Assembly: GCA_028682915.1 (NCBI GenBank)
Contig: JAJRAN010000034.1
Span: forward strand, 1 to 36,223
From: Methanomassiliicoccales archaeon
Lineage (GTDB): Archaea > Thermoplasmatota > Thermoplasmata > Methanomassiliicoccales > UBA472
Reading direction: 5' to 3'
DNA length: 36,223 nt
Part shown: piece after piece, positions 1-8,203 of the stretch
How positions within the stretch are numbered: position 1 is the stretch's first letter
How the letters are laid out: every line of letters starts with the position of its first letter
The notes under the pieces: generated by a model
What the model was told of the DNA's origin: nothing
The model's database searches: none
The model's input: the letters and a program-made list of their open reading frames with translations, nothing else
Made by a program: the position numbers and the translations under genes

Positions 1-595
1 GGATCAGCCCGGGCTGCACCTTTTGATGTGGCCCGAGCCGTGCCAAGCGCTCCACGTCTCCCCGGGTGAAGTTCATGAGTATCGACTGGGCGGTATCATC
101 GAGGTTGAGTCCGGTGGCCAGCACGTCCGCCCCAACATCCCTGGCGACCTTGTTCATGCATCTGCGGCGGATGACCCCGCAGTAGGTACACGGCCCCTTG
201 TCCCCTGAGGCCTTGGCTATGCCGTCCATGGTCATCCCCACCTCGCCCTGGAAGGATATGACCAGGTGCTCTATCCCCAGCGACCTGGTCAGCTCCTTCG
301 CCTTTTCCATGGTACTTGGGCGATATCCGGAAATACCCTCATCGACGGTGATCGCGACGACGCTTATGTCACGGCGCTGCCTCAGGGCCAGATGCATTAT
401 GTATAGGGCAACGGAGCTGTCCTTGCCTCCTGACAAGGCGACAGCGACCTTGCTCTTCCCTTCCAGGTCGACCTGCTGTCTGATCTCCTTCTTGACCCTC
501 CGCTCCACGTACTCGAGGAAGTGCTCCTCGCAGAGGTGCGAGCCATTGTAGCGTACATACTCGACGGCCTCCTTGGAGCACTTGATGCATTGCAC
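1..595 (-). CDS. ncsA: tRNA 2-thiolation PP-loop protein (NcsA/CTU1/TtcA family), 3' end cut by window edge
   Basis: Adenylates and thiolates wobble uridine in tRNA (established for the NcsA/Ctu1/TtcA family). About 198 codons are in the window; the C-terminus lies beyond base 1. The N-terminus has a zinc-finger-like stretch (MQCIKCSKEA, then LCEEHF), followed by the PP-loop ATP pyrophosphatase motif VALSGGKDSSVAL and the conserved Cys in GPCTYCGVIRRR, then LATGLNLDDTAQ. The GTG start at 595 is chosen because it places the CxxC at the N-terminus as in relatives, has GAGGT just upstream, and lies 26-27 nt from a TATA-like GTTTTAATC (618-626, minus strand), so the mRNA may be leaderless. It diverges from rfcS. 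Family assignment is firm; NcsA against TtcA is less certain because the C-terminal cysteines are missing here. Confidence 0.88.
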   Translation of the reverse strand, partial: MQCIKCSKEAVEYVRYNGSHLCEEHFLEYVERRVKKEIRQQVDLEGKSKVAVALSGGKDSSVALYIMHLALRQRRDISVVAITVDEGISGYRPSTMEKAKELTRSLGIEHLVISFQGEVGMTMDGIAKASGDKGPCTYCGVIRRRCMNKVARDVGADVLATGLNLDDTAQSILMNFTRGDVERLARLGPHQKVQPGLI

Positions 596-617
596 GCAGG
601 ACCTCAGGAAATCCCCT

Positions 618-670
618 GATTAAAACCTTGCCCGAGAGCGTTTCGGGCACCATATGCAAAGTGTTAATTC
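618..670. promoter_or_regulatory. Divergent TATA boxes for ncsA and rfcS
   Basis: On the minus strand GTTTTAATC (618-626) is centred 26-27 nt from the GTG of ncsA. On the plus strand GTTAATTC (663-670) is centred about 28 nt from the ATG of rfcS. Both spacings predict leaderless or nearly leaderless transcripts. Confidence 0.55.
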
Positions 671-694
671 GTACCAGCGCTTTTTCAGCGGGCG

Positions 695-1669
695 ATGAGG
701 GAAATGAAGGAGATTTGGATCGAGAAATATCGCCCCAGGGCCCTCAAAGAGGTCGCGGGGCAGAAGGAGATCACCGATCGCCTTCAGTCCTATGTCCGTT
801 CCAAGAACCTCCCTCACCTCATGTTCGCCGGCTCTCCGGGGACGGGCAAGACAACCTGCGCCCTGGCCCTGGCCAAGGAGCTTTTCGGGGAGGGCTGGAA
901 GAACAACTTCGTGGAGATGAACGCGTCCGACGAGAGGGGCATCGATGTAGTTCGAGGCAAGATCAAGGAATTCGCCCGAACGGCGCCGATCGGGGGCGCG
1001 GGCTTCAAGATCATCTTCTTGGACGAGGCGGACGCGCTGACCAACGACGCCCAGTCGGCATTGAGGCGCACCATGGAGAGATACTCGGCAATCTGCCGTT
1101 TCATAATCTCCTGCAACTACTCCTCGAAGATCATCGAGCCCATCCAATCCAGGTGCGCGGTCTTCCGCTTCCGGCAATTGAAGGCGGAGGATGTGAAGAG
1201 GTACCTGCAGCACATCGCGAAACTGGAGAAGCTGGATGTCGCTGACGACGCCTTGGATGCGTTGGTGCACGTAGCGAACGGGGACATGCGCAAGGCCGTG
1301 AATTCATTGCAGGTGGCCGCAGCATTATCGGAAACGATAACAGTGGACGTGGTCTATCAGACCACGGGCACAGCGCATCCCGAGGAAGTGAAGAGGCTGC
1401 TTGAGACCGCGCTCAAGGGCGACTTCCTCGAGGCCAGGAGCCAGCTGGACGAGCTAATGATAACCTACGGCCTATCGGGCGAGGACGTCATCAGGCAGAT
1501 ACACAAGCAGTTCTTCGAGCTCAACATCCCGGACATCGAGAAGGTGCGCCTGATCGATAAGACCGGGGAGGTCGAGTTCCGCATAGTCGAGGGGAGCAAC
1601 GAGAGAATCCAGCTCGAGGCATTGCTAGCCTACCTCGTCCTGGTAGGGTCGACCAACATTAAGAGATGA
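695..1669 (+). CDS. rfcS: Replication factor C small subunit (clamp loader)
   Basis: AAA+ ATPase of the archaeal clamp loader, which opens the PCNA ring and loads it at primer-template junctions; its partner RfcL is not in this window. The 324-residue protein has the expected length. Visible motifs are IWIEKYRP near the N-terminus, Walker A GSPGTGKTT at about 46-54, Walker B FLDEAD at about 108-113, and the arginine-finger SRC motif in IQSRCAVFRF at about 150. The C-terminal helical collar follows. ATG 695 fits leaderless spacing to the TATA-like element at 663-670; ATG 704, giving MKEIWIEKYRP, is an alternative that matches many homologs. No intein or frameshift is seen. Confidence 0.96.
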   Translation: MREMKEIWIEKYRPRALKEVAGQKEITDRLQSYVRSKNLPHLMFAGSPGTGKTTCALALAKELFGEGWKNNFVEMNASDERGIDVVRGKIKEFARTAPIGGAGFKIIFLDEADALTNDAQSALRRTMERYSAICRFIISCNYSSKIIEPIQSRCAVFRFRQLKAEDVKRYLQHIAKLEKLDVADDALDALVHVANGDMRKAVNSLQVAAALSETITVDVVYQTTGTAHPEEVKRLLETALKGDFLEARSQLDELMITYGLSGEDVIRQIHKQFFELNIPDIEKVRLIDKTGEVEFRIVEGSNERIQLEALLAYLVLVGSTNIKR

Positions 1670-1747
1670 ATCTGAGATGGATTAGGGGCACCGTTCACGC
1701 TTCCAAAACATTAAGCCCCCAGCAAGTCATCTTTTTCGCTGCTGAAT

Positions 1748-2872
1748 ATGGTAACACGAGATAGCAGACAATTAAATCAGGATGCTCGTGCCCCATTGGC
1801 AATGGAGTTATTGAAGCAATTCTGGTTCGCCCAAGTCCAAGCCCTTGTCGATGCGACTGGAAGCAAAGCGACCATCGAGGCAATGACCCCATATTTCAAG
1901 AATTCTGCCCTCGCGGGAACGATGGTGAGCAAGGAGCTACTTGGACTTGACTTGGTCGGATTACCAGAGTTGGCTGAGATGTGGGGCTTGCAGAATACTT
2001 GTCTGGGGTGGGACCACATAATAACCGTCCATAAGGACGGAATCTCGTTCAATCATGCTTCCCCCTGTTCTTTCCTCAAGGCACCTATGGAGGTTTGTGT
2101 CATCTTCTGCGAGGTAGCAGGTAGAACCAGCTGCGAGTCATTACATCCTGAATGGGCATTTGATCTCATGGTGCCAGGTTATGATGGCGGCCCTAATTGC
2201 AAGGGGGGCCATGGGTTCCTGCATATGAAGGGCACCGGCCCTCCAGAAGGTCAAGAGATCCTCTGCATACCTCGCCATGACATCGAAGAAAGATATCCAT
2301 TGGCGCTTAGGCAGAGCCTTGGTACACAATACTATGGCGAATTCATAGTCCTTACAGCAAACGCCGCCCTGGACGCCCTTGGTGAGAAAGCCATTTCAGG
2401 GGTCATGTGTCCAGCGATGTACTGGCACGGAAGGGCAATCGCAGGCACGATACTAACGAAGGAAGATTTGGATGATGGAGAGAGCCTAGTGTTGGGTGCC
2501 GTGGATTTGGTAAATAAAACACTCAAACAATCTGGCCAATTTCAAAGGACTTCCGATTCAGTCTGGAAGAAGGAAATCAAAGAGTGTCCGTTCTCCCACG
2601 CCCCGAAAGAATTTTGCGAGATGTACCAGAGCTATTTAAATGGAATTTGCACTGCCTTCGACAAGAATGCGTCGTTCTATTATTCGAAAAGAATGACCTC
2701 CGGCGCCGCATCATGCCTCGGTGAGCTAACCACTTCACCGCAAGAAGGGCAAAGGGGCCAGAGAGGAACTTATGATGACCATCTGGTCCAATTAAAACTG
2801 CGCCTGGCTAAAGGAGAAATAAGCGAGGATGAATACTTCAGGCTGAAGAAGCTCATCCTCGAGGACCGCTAA
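1748..2872 (+). CDS. Two-module Cys-rich protein, ATC-hydrolase-like, with SHOCT-type tail (paralog 1)
   Basis: 374 residues. The protein holds two similar modules, each with the pattern C-[PS]-F-x2-A-P-x-E-x-C followed by further cysteines: PCSFLKAPMEVC at about 106-117 and ECPFSHAPKEFC at about 279-290. The second module continues with KRMTSGAASC. The pattern recalls the L-2-amino-thiazoline-4-carboxylate hydrolase-like family (PF14196), which includes many proteins of unproven activity. The last 25 residues (LRLAKGEISEDEYFRLKKLI) match the SHOCT oligomerisation helix pair. The next gene is a paralog with the same layout. Codon use is visibly more A/T-rich than in that paralog. A TATA-like ACATTAAGC (1708-1716) lies about 36 nt before the ATG. 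The biochemical role is unknown; no signal peptide or membrane segment is seen. Confidence 0.7.
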   Translation: MVTRDSRQLNQDARAPLAMELLKQFWFAQVQALVDATGSKATIEAMTPYFKNSALAGTMVSKELLGLDLVGLPELAEMWGLQNTCLGWDHIITVHKDGISFNHASPCSFLKAPMEVCVIFCEVAGRTSCESLHPEWAFDLMVPGYDGGPNCKGGHGFLHMKGTGPPEGQEILCIPRHDIEERYPLALRQSLGTQYYGEFIVLTANAALDALGEKAISGVMCPAMYWHGRAIAGTILTKEDLDDGESLVLGAVDLVNKTLKQSGQFQRTSDSVWKKEIKECPFSHAPKEFCEMYQSYLNGICTAFDKNASFYYSKRMTSGAASCLGELTTSPQEGQRGQRGTYDDHLVQLKLRLAKGEISEDEYFRLKKLILEDR

Positions 2873-2980
2873 TCGAATTGTGGAGAATCTGAAGGGCGTT
2901 GACCTGGATGTCCCAACCCAGCACGACAACGCTTATCTACAGCCCTGTTCACTATTTATACGGGGATCGTAGGAGAGGCT

Positions 2981-4087
2981 ATGCCCGAATGGAAGTTCCA
3001 TGGCATGCGGCGCAGGGGCTGCGTGAACGGACAGGATGTGCTGGGCGGACTTTGGATATCGCAGGTCCGAGCCCTAGTGGGAGCAATGGGTGGTGACAAG
3101 ACCCTCCTCAGCCTGGCGCCATTCATCAGCGACACCGGCGCTCGAGGCGGGGTGAAGGTGCGCGAGGCATTGGACATCAAGGGAAGCGATTTCGCTGACG
3201 TGGGGAAGGCTAGCGCCTTCGTCCTGGCTTTCCACGACGAGGGCAACCTGGTCAAGGTCTACGACAACGGCCTGAAGATAATCGACCTGGAGCCCTGCCC
3301 GTTCCGCGGGGCACCATGGGAGCTATGCTGGCTCAGGGACCATGTGGCATACAAGTCGTTCCTCAACTCCTTCTCCCCGGACCTGGAGCCTTATTTCGAG
3401 CACGATGTGCAGGACGACTCCACCAATTGCACCCTCACCGTCACCCGTGGTGGCAAGTCACCCATGGATGGCCAGCCGCTGATGGAGCTGACGACCGACC
3501 AGGTCAGGGAGAGCGTTTCCCTCGACGTGCTATCCAAGTTCGGCATCGATTACCTGGGCGAATACGTGGCCGGGACCACCATGGCGGCGAAGCAGACCCT
3601 GGGCGAGGACTGGCGCAACGTCCTTATCCCCGCCGCGGAGCATTATGGTGTCACGATGAACCAGCGCATCACCGGGGCGACCAGACTCACTGGCACCGAC
3701 CTAGCTTCGGTGGGTATGGTGGTCGACTTCGTCTCCTCTTTGCTGATGCAGGACGGTCGGGAGGAATGGGAGCAGGGAAGCGATTGGACCCGGGAGATCA
3801 CCAAGTGCCCGTTCTCGACGTACCCAAAGGAGGTCTGCGAGCAGCTGGAAGCCATGTTCAGGGGGTTGTGCTGCAGCATGAATTCGAGCCTGGCGTTCTT
3901 CCATGACAAAAGGATGACGGAAGGCCACTCCTCCTGCCAATATCATATAAACAAGGACGGATCATCCATTTGTGCCAGGGAGGCGGTGGAGACGAACGAG
4001 GCCATGGCCTCCTTGAAGACAAGGCTGGCCAAAGGTGAGATAAGCGAGGAGGATTACCTTCGCCTGCGCAGACTCATCGTGGAATGA
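2981..4087 (+). CDS. Two-module Cys-rich protein, ATC-hydrolase-like, with SHOCT-type tail (paralog 2)
   Basis: 368 residues, paralogous to the gene upstream. Module 1 carries PCPFRGAPWELC and module 2 KCPFSTYPKEVC followed by CC and then KRMTEGHSSC. The tail ARLKTRLAKGEISEEDYLRLRR type helix pair, here LKTRLAKGEISEEDYLRLRR, is the SHOCT-like element. GC-rich codons dominate, matching the core genes of the window rather than paralog 1. TATTTATA (2953-2960) is centred about 25 nt before ATG 2981, predicting a leaderless transcript; GGAGAGG also lies just before the ATG and could act if transcription starts further upstream. The 108-nt gap after paralog 1 and this separate promoter argue against one simple operon. 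The function is not established. Confidence 0.7.
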   Translation: MPEWKFHGMRRRGCVNGQDVLGGLWISQVRALVGAMGGDKTLLSLAPFISDTGARGGVKVREALDIKGSDFADVGKASAFVLAFHDEGNLVKVYDNGLKIIDLEPCPFRGAPWELCWLRDHVAYKSFLNSFSPDLEPYFEHDVQDDSTNCTLTVTRGGKSPMDGQPLMELTTDQVRESVSLDVLSKFGIDYLGEYVAGTTMAAKQTLGEDWRNVLIPAAEHYGVTMNQRITGATRLTGTDLASVGMVVDFVSSLLMQDGREEWEQGSDWTREITKCPFSTYPKEVCEQLEAMFRGLCCSMNSSLAFFHDKRMTEGHSSCQYHINKDGSSICAREAVETNEAMASLKTRLAKGEISEEDYLRLRRLIVE

Positions 4088-4156
4088 TGGACCAGAGGGC
4101 CCCTCACTGCCAACATTTTTATATTCCCTCCTTATTCCCACGGCAGAGGAATCATT

Positions 4157-4306
4157 ATGGCACGATTCAAGGAGGCCGACGCAAGGCTCCTCAACAAGAT
4201 GATCTGCATGAACTGCTACGCGAGGAACGCCCCCAAGGCCACCCGCTGCAGGAAATGTGGGTACACTCACCTCCGCGCCAAGGCGAAGGAGAGCAGGAAG
4301 GCTTAG
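4157..4306 (+). CDS. rpl40e: Ribosomal protein L40e
   Basis: A 49-residue basic protein of the large ribosomal subunit, the archaeal L40e without a ubiquitin fusion. It has the single zinc ribbon expected: ICMNC at about 16-20 and RCRKCGY at about 30-36, with an Arg/Lys-rich C-terminus ending AKESRKA. ATG 4157 is preceded by AGAGGA at suitable spacing and by a TATA-like TTTTATATT near 4117-4125. The length matches archaeal L40e exactly, and the gene stands alone between paralog 2 and the response regulator. Confidence 0.93.
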   Translation: MARFKEADARLLNKMICMNCYARNAPKATRCRKCGYTHLRAKAKESRKA

Positions 4307-4471
4307 GCCTTCGAGCAATTCCTTCCTTCCATACCCATTCTGGCCGCCGATGCTGGCGCCCTATCACGGACGATATCAAATCCTGCAATTCGTATGGATA
4401 TCTTTTTTATGCCCATCGTTCAATCTAGTCGCATCTAACCCGAACTGGGGGTCTTTCAGATAAAGAAGGTC

Positions 4472-5437
4472 TTGGTCGTCGATGACAACCCCGATGTCCT
4501 AGCCATAGTTTCTGAGCTGGTGGCCGCCTCAGGATATCAGGCGATAACCGCCAGCGGAGGCAAGGAGGCCATCGAGAAGGCCAAATCCGAGCTCCCCAAC
4601 CTCATCCTTTTGGACATCAACATGCCCGATATAGACGGTTGGAGCGTGCTGCGCAACCTCAAGGAGGAGGGGCTCACCAACAAGATCAAGGTGATGATGC
4701 TCACCGCCTATACCGACATAGGCACGGACATCTTCGGACTTCAGGACGTCGTTTCCGGGTACGTCCGCAAGCCCTTCTCCAACACCGAGCTCTCCGACAA
4801 GATCAAGGAACTCCTCGAGACCGAGGAGGTCACCATACGGCCTTCGACGCCAGAGCCCGAGAAGAAAGGATTCTTTGACAGGCTCTTAGGAAAGAAAAAG
4901 GAGACCCCAGGTGGGATGGAGAAGGCGCAGAAGACCGCCATGAAGTTCGAGCTCCGCAAGGGCTATGGCTACATAGTCAAGGAGACCAAGCCGGAGAAGT
5001 CCTTCGAGATCTTCGTCGACCAGGTCACTCACAACCTCCAGGGGCTGTGCATCACCCGTGAGCACCCCGGAATAATCAGGAAGAAGTGGGGGCTGGAGAA
5101 GACGCCGATCATCTGGCTGTCCAATCAGCTTGGGCGGGTCTACGTCAACCCCACCAACATCGGCATCCTATCGGACACCATCATCCGCTTCATCGAGAAG
5201 TCGGGCGATAGCGTGGTCATGATCGATGGCATCGAGTTCCTTATCGTAAACAACGACTTCGAGAAGGTGCTGCGCATGGTGCACCACATAGCCGAGGCCA
5301 CCATGGAGTACAAATGCAGGCTGATCATCTCGGTGGACCCCAGGACCTTGGACATAAGGCAGATGGCCCTGCTGGAGAGGAACATGGAGATCATCGACGC
5401 CATGGTCCCCCAGAACGCAGCGAAACCTATTAGGTAG
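4472..5437 (+). CDS. Response regulator: receiver domain fused to DUF835
   Basis: Phosphoacceptor signalling protein. Residues 1-110 form a receiver domain: the acidic pair in VVDDNPD, the phosphorylated Asp in LILLDINMPDIDG, the Thr in MMLTAYTD, and the Lys in YVRKPFS. A charged linker (about 120-155) leads to a DUF835 domain (GLCITREHPGIIRK, TPIIWLSNQ, VVMIDGIEFLI, RLIISVDPR), a domain common in Thermoplasmata and methanogen signalling proteins. There is no DNA-binding domain, so output is probably by protein contact. TTG 4472 is the only standard start, but it clips the first beta strand. ATA 4460 would give the typical opening IKKVLVVDDN and sits 7 nt after GGGGGTC. No partner histidine kinase is in the window. 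Confidence 0.9.
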   Translation: MVVDDNPDVLAIVSELVAASGYQAITASGGKEAIEKAKSELPNLILLDINMPDIDGWSVLRNLKEEGLTNKIKVMMLTAYTDIGTDIFGLQDVVSGYVRKPFSNTELSDKIKELLETEEVTIRPSTPEPEKKGFFDRLLGKKKETPGGMEKAQKTAMKFELRKGYGYIVKETKPEKSFEIFVDQVTHNLQGLCITREHPGIIRKKWGLEKTPIIWLSNQLGRVYVNPTNIGILSDTIIRFIEKSGDSVVMIDGIEFLIVNNDFEKVLRMVHHIAEATMEYKCRLIISVDPRTLDIRQMALLERNMEIIDAMVPQNAAKPIR

Positions 5438-5473
5438 GAAACCGGATTCCTCTCCATCTAGTCCAAGGAGAGG

Positions 5474-6766
5474 ATGGTTCTGGCGAGTTCGAAGATCGTC
5501 GAGGTCAAGGCGAGAGAGGTTCTCGATTCCCGGGGCAACCCGACAGTCGAGGCCGAGGTGCGGACCGCGTCCTTCAAGGTCACGGCGACCGCGCCCTCGG
5601 GCGCGTCCACGGGCACCCACGAGGTCCTCGAGCTGAGGGATGGTGGGACCCGGTTCCTGGGGAAAGGGGTCTCGAAGGCGGTCGACAACGTCAACAAGAA
5701 GATCGCCCCGAAGCTCAAAGGCCACGAGGTGGAGGACCTGGCCGCGATCGACGAGATCATGATCAAGCTGGACGGGACGCCGAACAAGTCGAAATTGGGA
5801 GGCAATGCCGTGGTCGCCGTCTCGCTGGCGGTGGCCAAGGCTGGAGCAATCGCCAAGGGAGTGGAGCTCTATGAGCACCTGGGCAAGGGGAGCCGGACCT
5901 TGCCCATCCCGATGATGAACATCATCAACGGCGGGAAGCACGCTGGTACCGGGCTGAGCATTCAGGAGTTCATGATCGTGCCGGCGGGAGCGAAATGCTT
6001 CGCTGACGCCCTGCGCATGGGCGCCGAGGTCTACCAGACCCTCAGGGGCATCCTCAAGGAAGCCTATGGCCCCAGTGCCATCAATATCGGGGACGAGGGC
6101 GGGTTCGCGCCCCCGTTCGAGACCTCGCAGCAGGCCATGCAGACCATCATCAAGGCCATCGAGAAGGCAGGTTACGTTCCGGGCAAGGACATCTTCCTGG
6201 CCTTGGATTGCGCTGCCTCCGAGTTCTGCATTCAGGGCGTCTACTCCATCGACAAGCGCCGCATCGGCCCGATGGACCTCATGGAGACGTACTTCTCCTG
6301 GGTCAAGAACTTCCCAATCATCAGCATAGAGGACCCGTTCCACGAGGAGGCCTGGGACATGATGGCCATGATCACCTTAAGGTTGGGCCACAAGGTGCAG
6401 CTGGTGGGCGATGACATGTTCGTTACCAATGTCGAGAGGATCAAGAGGGCGATCGAGAAGCAGGCTGGGAACGCCACCCTGTTGAAGGTGAACCAAATAG
6501 GGAGCGTGAGCGAGGCCATGGCCGCGGCCAAGCTGTCCTTCGACTATGGTTACAGGGTGGTGGTCAGCCACCGCTCGGGAGAGACCGAGGACACTTCCAT
6601 CGCCGATCTGGCCGTGGCCCTCGAATGCGGTCAGATCAAGACCGGCGCCCCGGCCCGAGGCGAGCGCACTGCCAAGTACAACCGCCTGCTGCGCATCGAG
6701 GAGGAGCTGGGCTCGAAGGCCAAGTTCCCTGGCGCCTCCTTCTATGCCAAGAAGAGCAAGGACTGA
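5474..6766 (+). CDS. eno: Enolase (2-phosphoglycerate dehydratase)
   Basis: Interconverts 2-phosphoglycerate and phosphoenolpyruvate in glycolysis and gluconeogenesis, with Mg2+. The 430-residue length is normal. Motifs in order are VLDSRGNPTVE at about 17-27, the mobile loop PSGASTGTHE at about 44-53, NIGDEGGFAP at about 204-213, the metal ligands in LALDCA, IEDPF and VGDDMFVTN, the catalytic Lys in LLKVNQIGS, and SHRSGETEDTSIADLAV. ATG 5474 has AAGGAG directly upstream. The gene follows the response regulator by 36 nt and may share its transcript. Confidence 0.97.
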   Translation: MVLASSKIVEVKAREVLDSRGNPTVEAEVRTASFKVTATAPSGASTGTHEVLELRDGGTRFLGKGVSKAVDNVNKKIAPKLKGHEVEDLAAIDEIMIKLDGTPNKSKLGGNAVVAVSLAVAKAGAIAKGVELYEHLGKGSRTLPIPMMNIINGGKHAGTGLSIQEFMIVPAGAKCFADALRMGAEVYQTLRGILKEAYGPSAINIGDEGGFAPPFETSQQAMQTIIKAIEKAGYVPGKDIFLALDCAASEFCIQGVYSIDKRRIGPMDLMETYFSWVKNFPIISIEDPFHEEAWDMMAMITLRLGHKVQLVGDDMFVTNVERIKRAIEKQAGNATLLKVNQIGSVSEAMAAAKLSFDYGYRVVVSHRSGETEDTSIADLAVALECGQIKTGAPARGERTAKYNRLLRIEEELGSKAKFPGASFYAKKSKD

Positions 6767-6826
6767 ATGAACCGCGGCCGTAAAATCCCGGAATTGGCGA
6801 CCAAGTCATGAGAGTGAGGTGATAGC

Positions 6827-7273
6827 ATGGAGGAAGGGGAGTTCAAGGTGCGCATCGAACCTATCGAGGGATACGAGTACAGGGTGAGCTTCAGCAAGGA
6901 GTCGATCCCTGACCTGGTCATGGACGAGCCATCCCCTCTGGGAAGGGGGGAGCATCCCAACGCCGGCCTTCTGCTCGCGGCCGCGGTGGGCAACTGCCTA
7001 TGCGCCTCCCTGACGTATTGCCTCAGCCGGGCCAGGGCGGAGGTCAAAGGGGTATCGGCGGAGGTCTATACCACGCTGGACAGGAACGAGCGCGGCCGCC
7101 TGCGGGTCAAGTCCATTCGTGTCCAATTGCATCCCGAGATGGACGACCCGAAGAAGCTGGAGAGGTGCCGCGAGATATTCGAGGACTTCTGTATAGTAAC
7201 GCAGAGCGTCCGCGAGGGCGTACCGGTGCAAGTAGAGGTCGAGACTCCAGCTGGTGCTCCTGGAAATAGGTAG
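6827..7273 (+). CDS. OsmC/Ohr-family thiol peroxidase-like protein
   Basis: 148 residues with an OsmC fold pattern. The two redox cysteines of the family are present: one in VGNCLCASLTY (about 56-66) on the central helix, the other in DFCIVTQSVREG (about 120-131). OsmC/Ohr proteins reduce organic hydroperoxides, but many archaeal members have no proven substrate. An additional Cys sits two residues after the first. The start is supported by GAGGTGAT 7 nt upstream. The 3' end overlaps the converging nucleotidyltransferase gene by 167 nt. Confidence 0.88.
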   Translation: MEEGEFKVRIEPIEGYEYRVSFSKESIPDLVMDEPSPLGRGEHPNAGLLLAAAVGNCLCASLTYCLSRARAEVKGVSAEVYTTLDRNERGRLRVKSIRVQLHPEMDDPKKLERCREIFEDFCIVTQSVREGVPVQVEVETPAGAPGNR

Positions 7274-7703
7274 AGAGGGTGGACCTCCAATCCCGGACCT
7301 CCGGGGTCCAGATGAGCAGGACGGGGTCCATGGGGAAGAGCAGGTCCTTCTGATAGTCCTCCAAGGAAGGGCAGATGTTGATGTCGACGCTGCGCTCGGC
7401 GTTCTCCTTCAAAGCATGGCGAAGGTGGGAAGGCGACCTCCTCATCGCCCATAGGCGCCAGTGCGGGTCGCCAGACTTGCCCACCGTCTCGTACATCTTC
7501 AAGGTCTGGTCCGAGTCGTAGATCAGAAGGATGTCGATGTCCTTGGGCCGTTCCTTGTTGCGCAAGAAGCCCCCAAACAGGTAGACCTCCTTGATCGCCA
7601 TGGGCAGGTGGCCATGTTCCACCCTGTTCATGACGCGAACGACCTTCTTGTAGAGCCAGCGCCTGCGCTTGCTCAAGAAGAGCAGGCCCTTACCCCGTGA
7701 CAT
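7107..7703 (-). CDS. MNT-type nucleotidyltransferase-domain protein
   Basis: 198 residues. The region EVYLFGGFLRNKERPKDIDI followed by LLIYD has the GG/GS...DxD layout of the pol-beta-like nucleotidyltransferase fold, as in MNT/antitoxin-type proteins. A third acidic residue could be the Asp of VDINI. An Arg/Lys-rich N-terminus (SKRRRWLYKK) precedes it. The last ~55 residues after YFQEHQ are Arg/Ser/Pro-rich and lie antisense to the osmC-family gene, so they look like read-through rather than a domain. No HEPN partner is adjacent, so a toxin-antitoxin role is not supported. There is no clear ribosome-binding site. Confidence 0.72.
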   Translation of the reverse strand: MSRGKGLLFLSKRRRWLYKKVVRVMNRVEHGHLPMAIKEVYLFGGFLRNKERPKDIDILLIYDSDQTLKMYETVGKSGDPHWRLWAMRRSPSHLRHALKENAERSVDINICPSLEDYQKDLLFPMDPVLLIWTPEVRDWRSTLSTYFQEHQLESRPLLAPVRPRGRSALLYRSPRISRGTSPASSGRPSRDAIGHEWT

Positions 7704-7769
7704 CGGGAGATAACTAGACGGCCAAAGAAGAAGTAACTTTCCTTTTCGAGCCGAAAAATGCTGATGCGC

Positions 7770-8003
7770 TTATTCCTTAATCGTCCCTATCATAGGGAAC
7801 CTTTCCAGGACATCGATTTCGTGCGGAGCGTCGGCAATGTCCCTGGTGAGGTCCCCGCCAGCCACATGCATCCCCTGGTGCTCCCCACCCTCCCAGAGGG
7901 AGCTCTTTGAGACATCGTAGACCATCCCGTTGTGAGCGACGTAGATGGGCATGCCTTCCTTGCCATTGTATTTGGCCAGTTCAGCCTTGGTGAACTCTTT
8001 CAT
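7770..8003 (-). CDS. Cytochrome b5-like heme/steroid-binding domain protein
   Basis: A 77-residue single-domain protein of the short soluble cytochrome b5-like type (COG4892-like). It opens FTKAELAKYNGKEGMPIYVA, continues with NGMVYDVS, and has WEGGEHQGMHVAGGDLT, where a His could ligate heme, then APHEIDVL and PMIGTI. ATG 8003 is chosen over GTG 8021 because ATTATCTA (8026-8033, minus) is centred 26 nt upstream, predicting a leaderless mRNA. No signal peptide or membrane anchor is present, so it should be cytoplasmic. The redox partner is unknown. Confidence 0.85.
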   Translation of the reverse strand: MKEFTKAELAKYNGKEGMPIYVAHNGMVYDVSKSSLWEGGEHQGMHVAGGDLTRDIADAPHEIDVLERFPMIGTIKE

Positions 8004-8203
8004 GGCCCAGGATTGTGACACTCGTTAGATAATGGTTGCTTTCCGCTCTCACGCTCAAGTGAAGATACGGTGCATCCAGAGGACTGGGAAGAGTATTCGC
8101 TGTTAACTGGCAGACATGAAAGCTGTGCTGTCCAGCAGGCGATGAAGAAGTTCGCGCTTCGGTCATGGTATAAGCCAGACAATTATCTTCTCCGCCCTTA
8201 TCG

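Noticed and set aside
5168-6343. 391-codon open frame on the minus strand
   Set aside because: It lies antisense to the end of the response regulator and to enolase; its open length comes from GC-rich codons, and the product has no recognisable motif.
7107-7703. HEPN-MNT toxin-antitoxin system
   Set aside because: No HEPN-domain gene (RxxxxH) is adjacent; the neighbours are an OsmC protein and a cytochrome b5-like protein.
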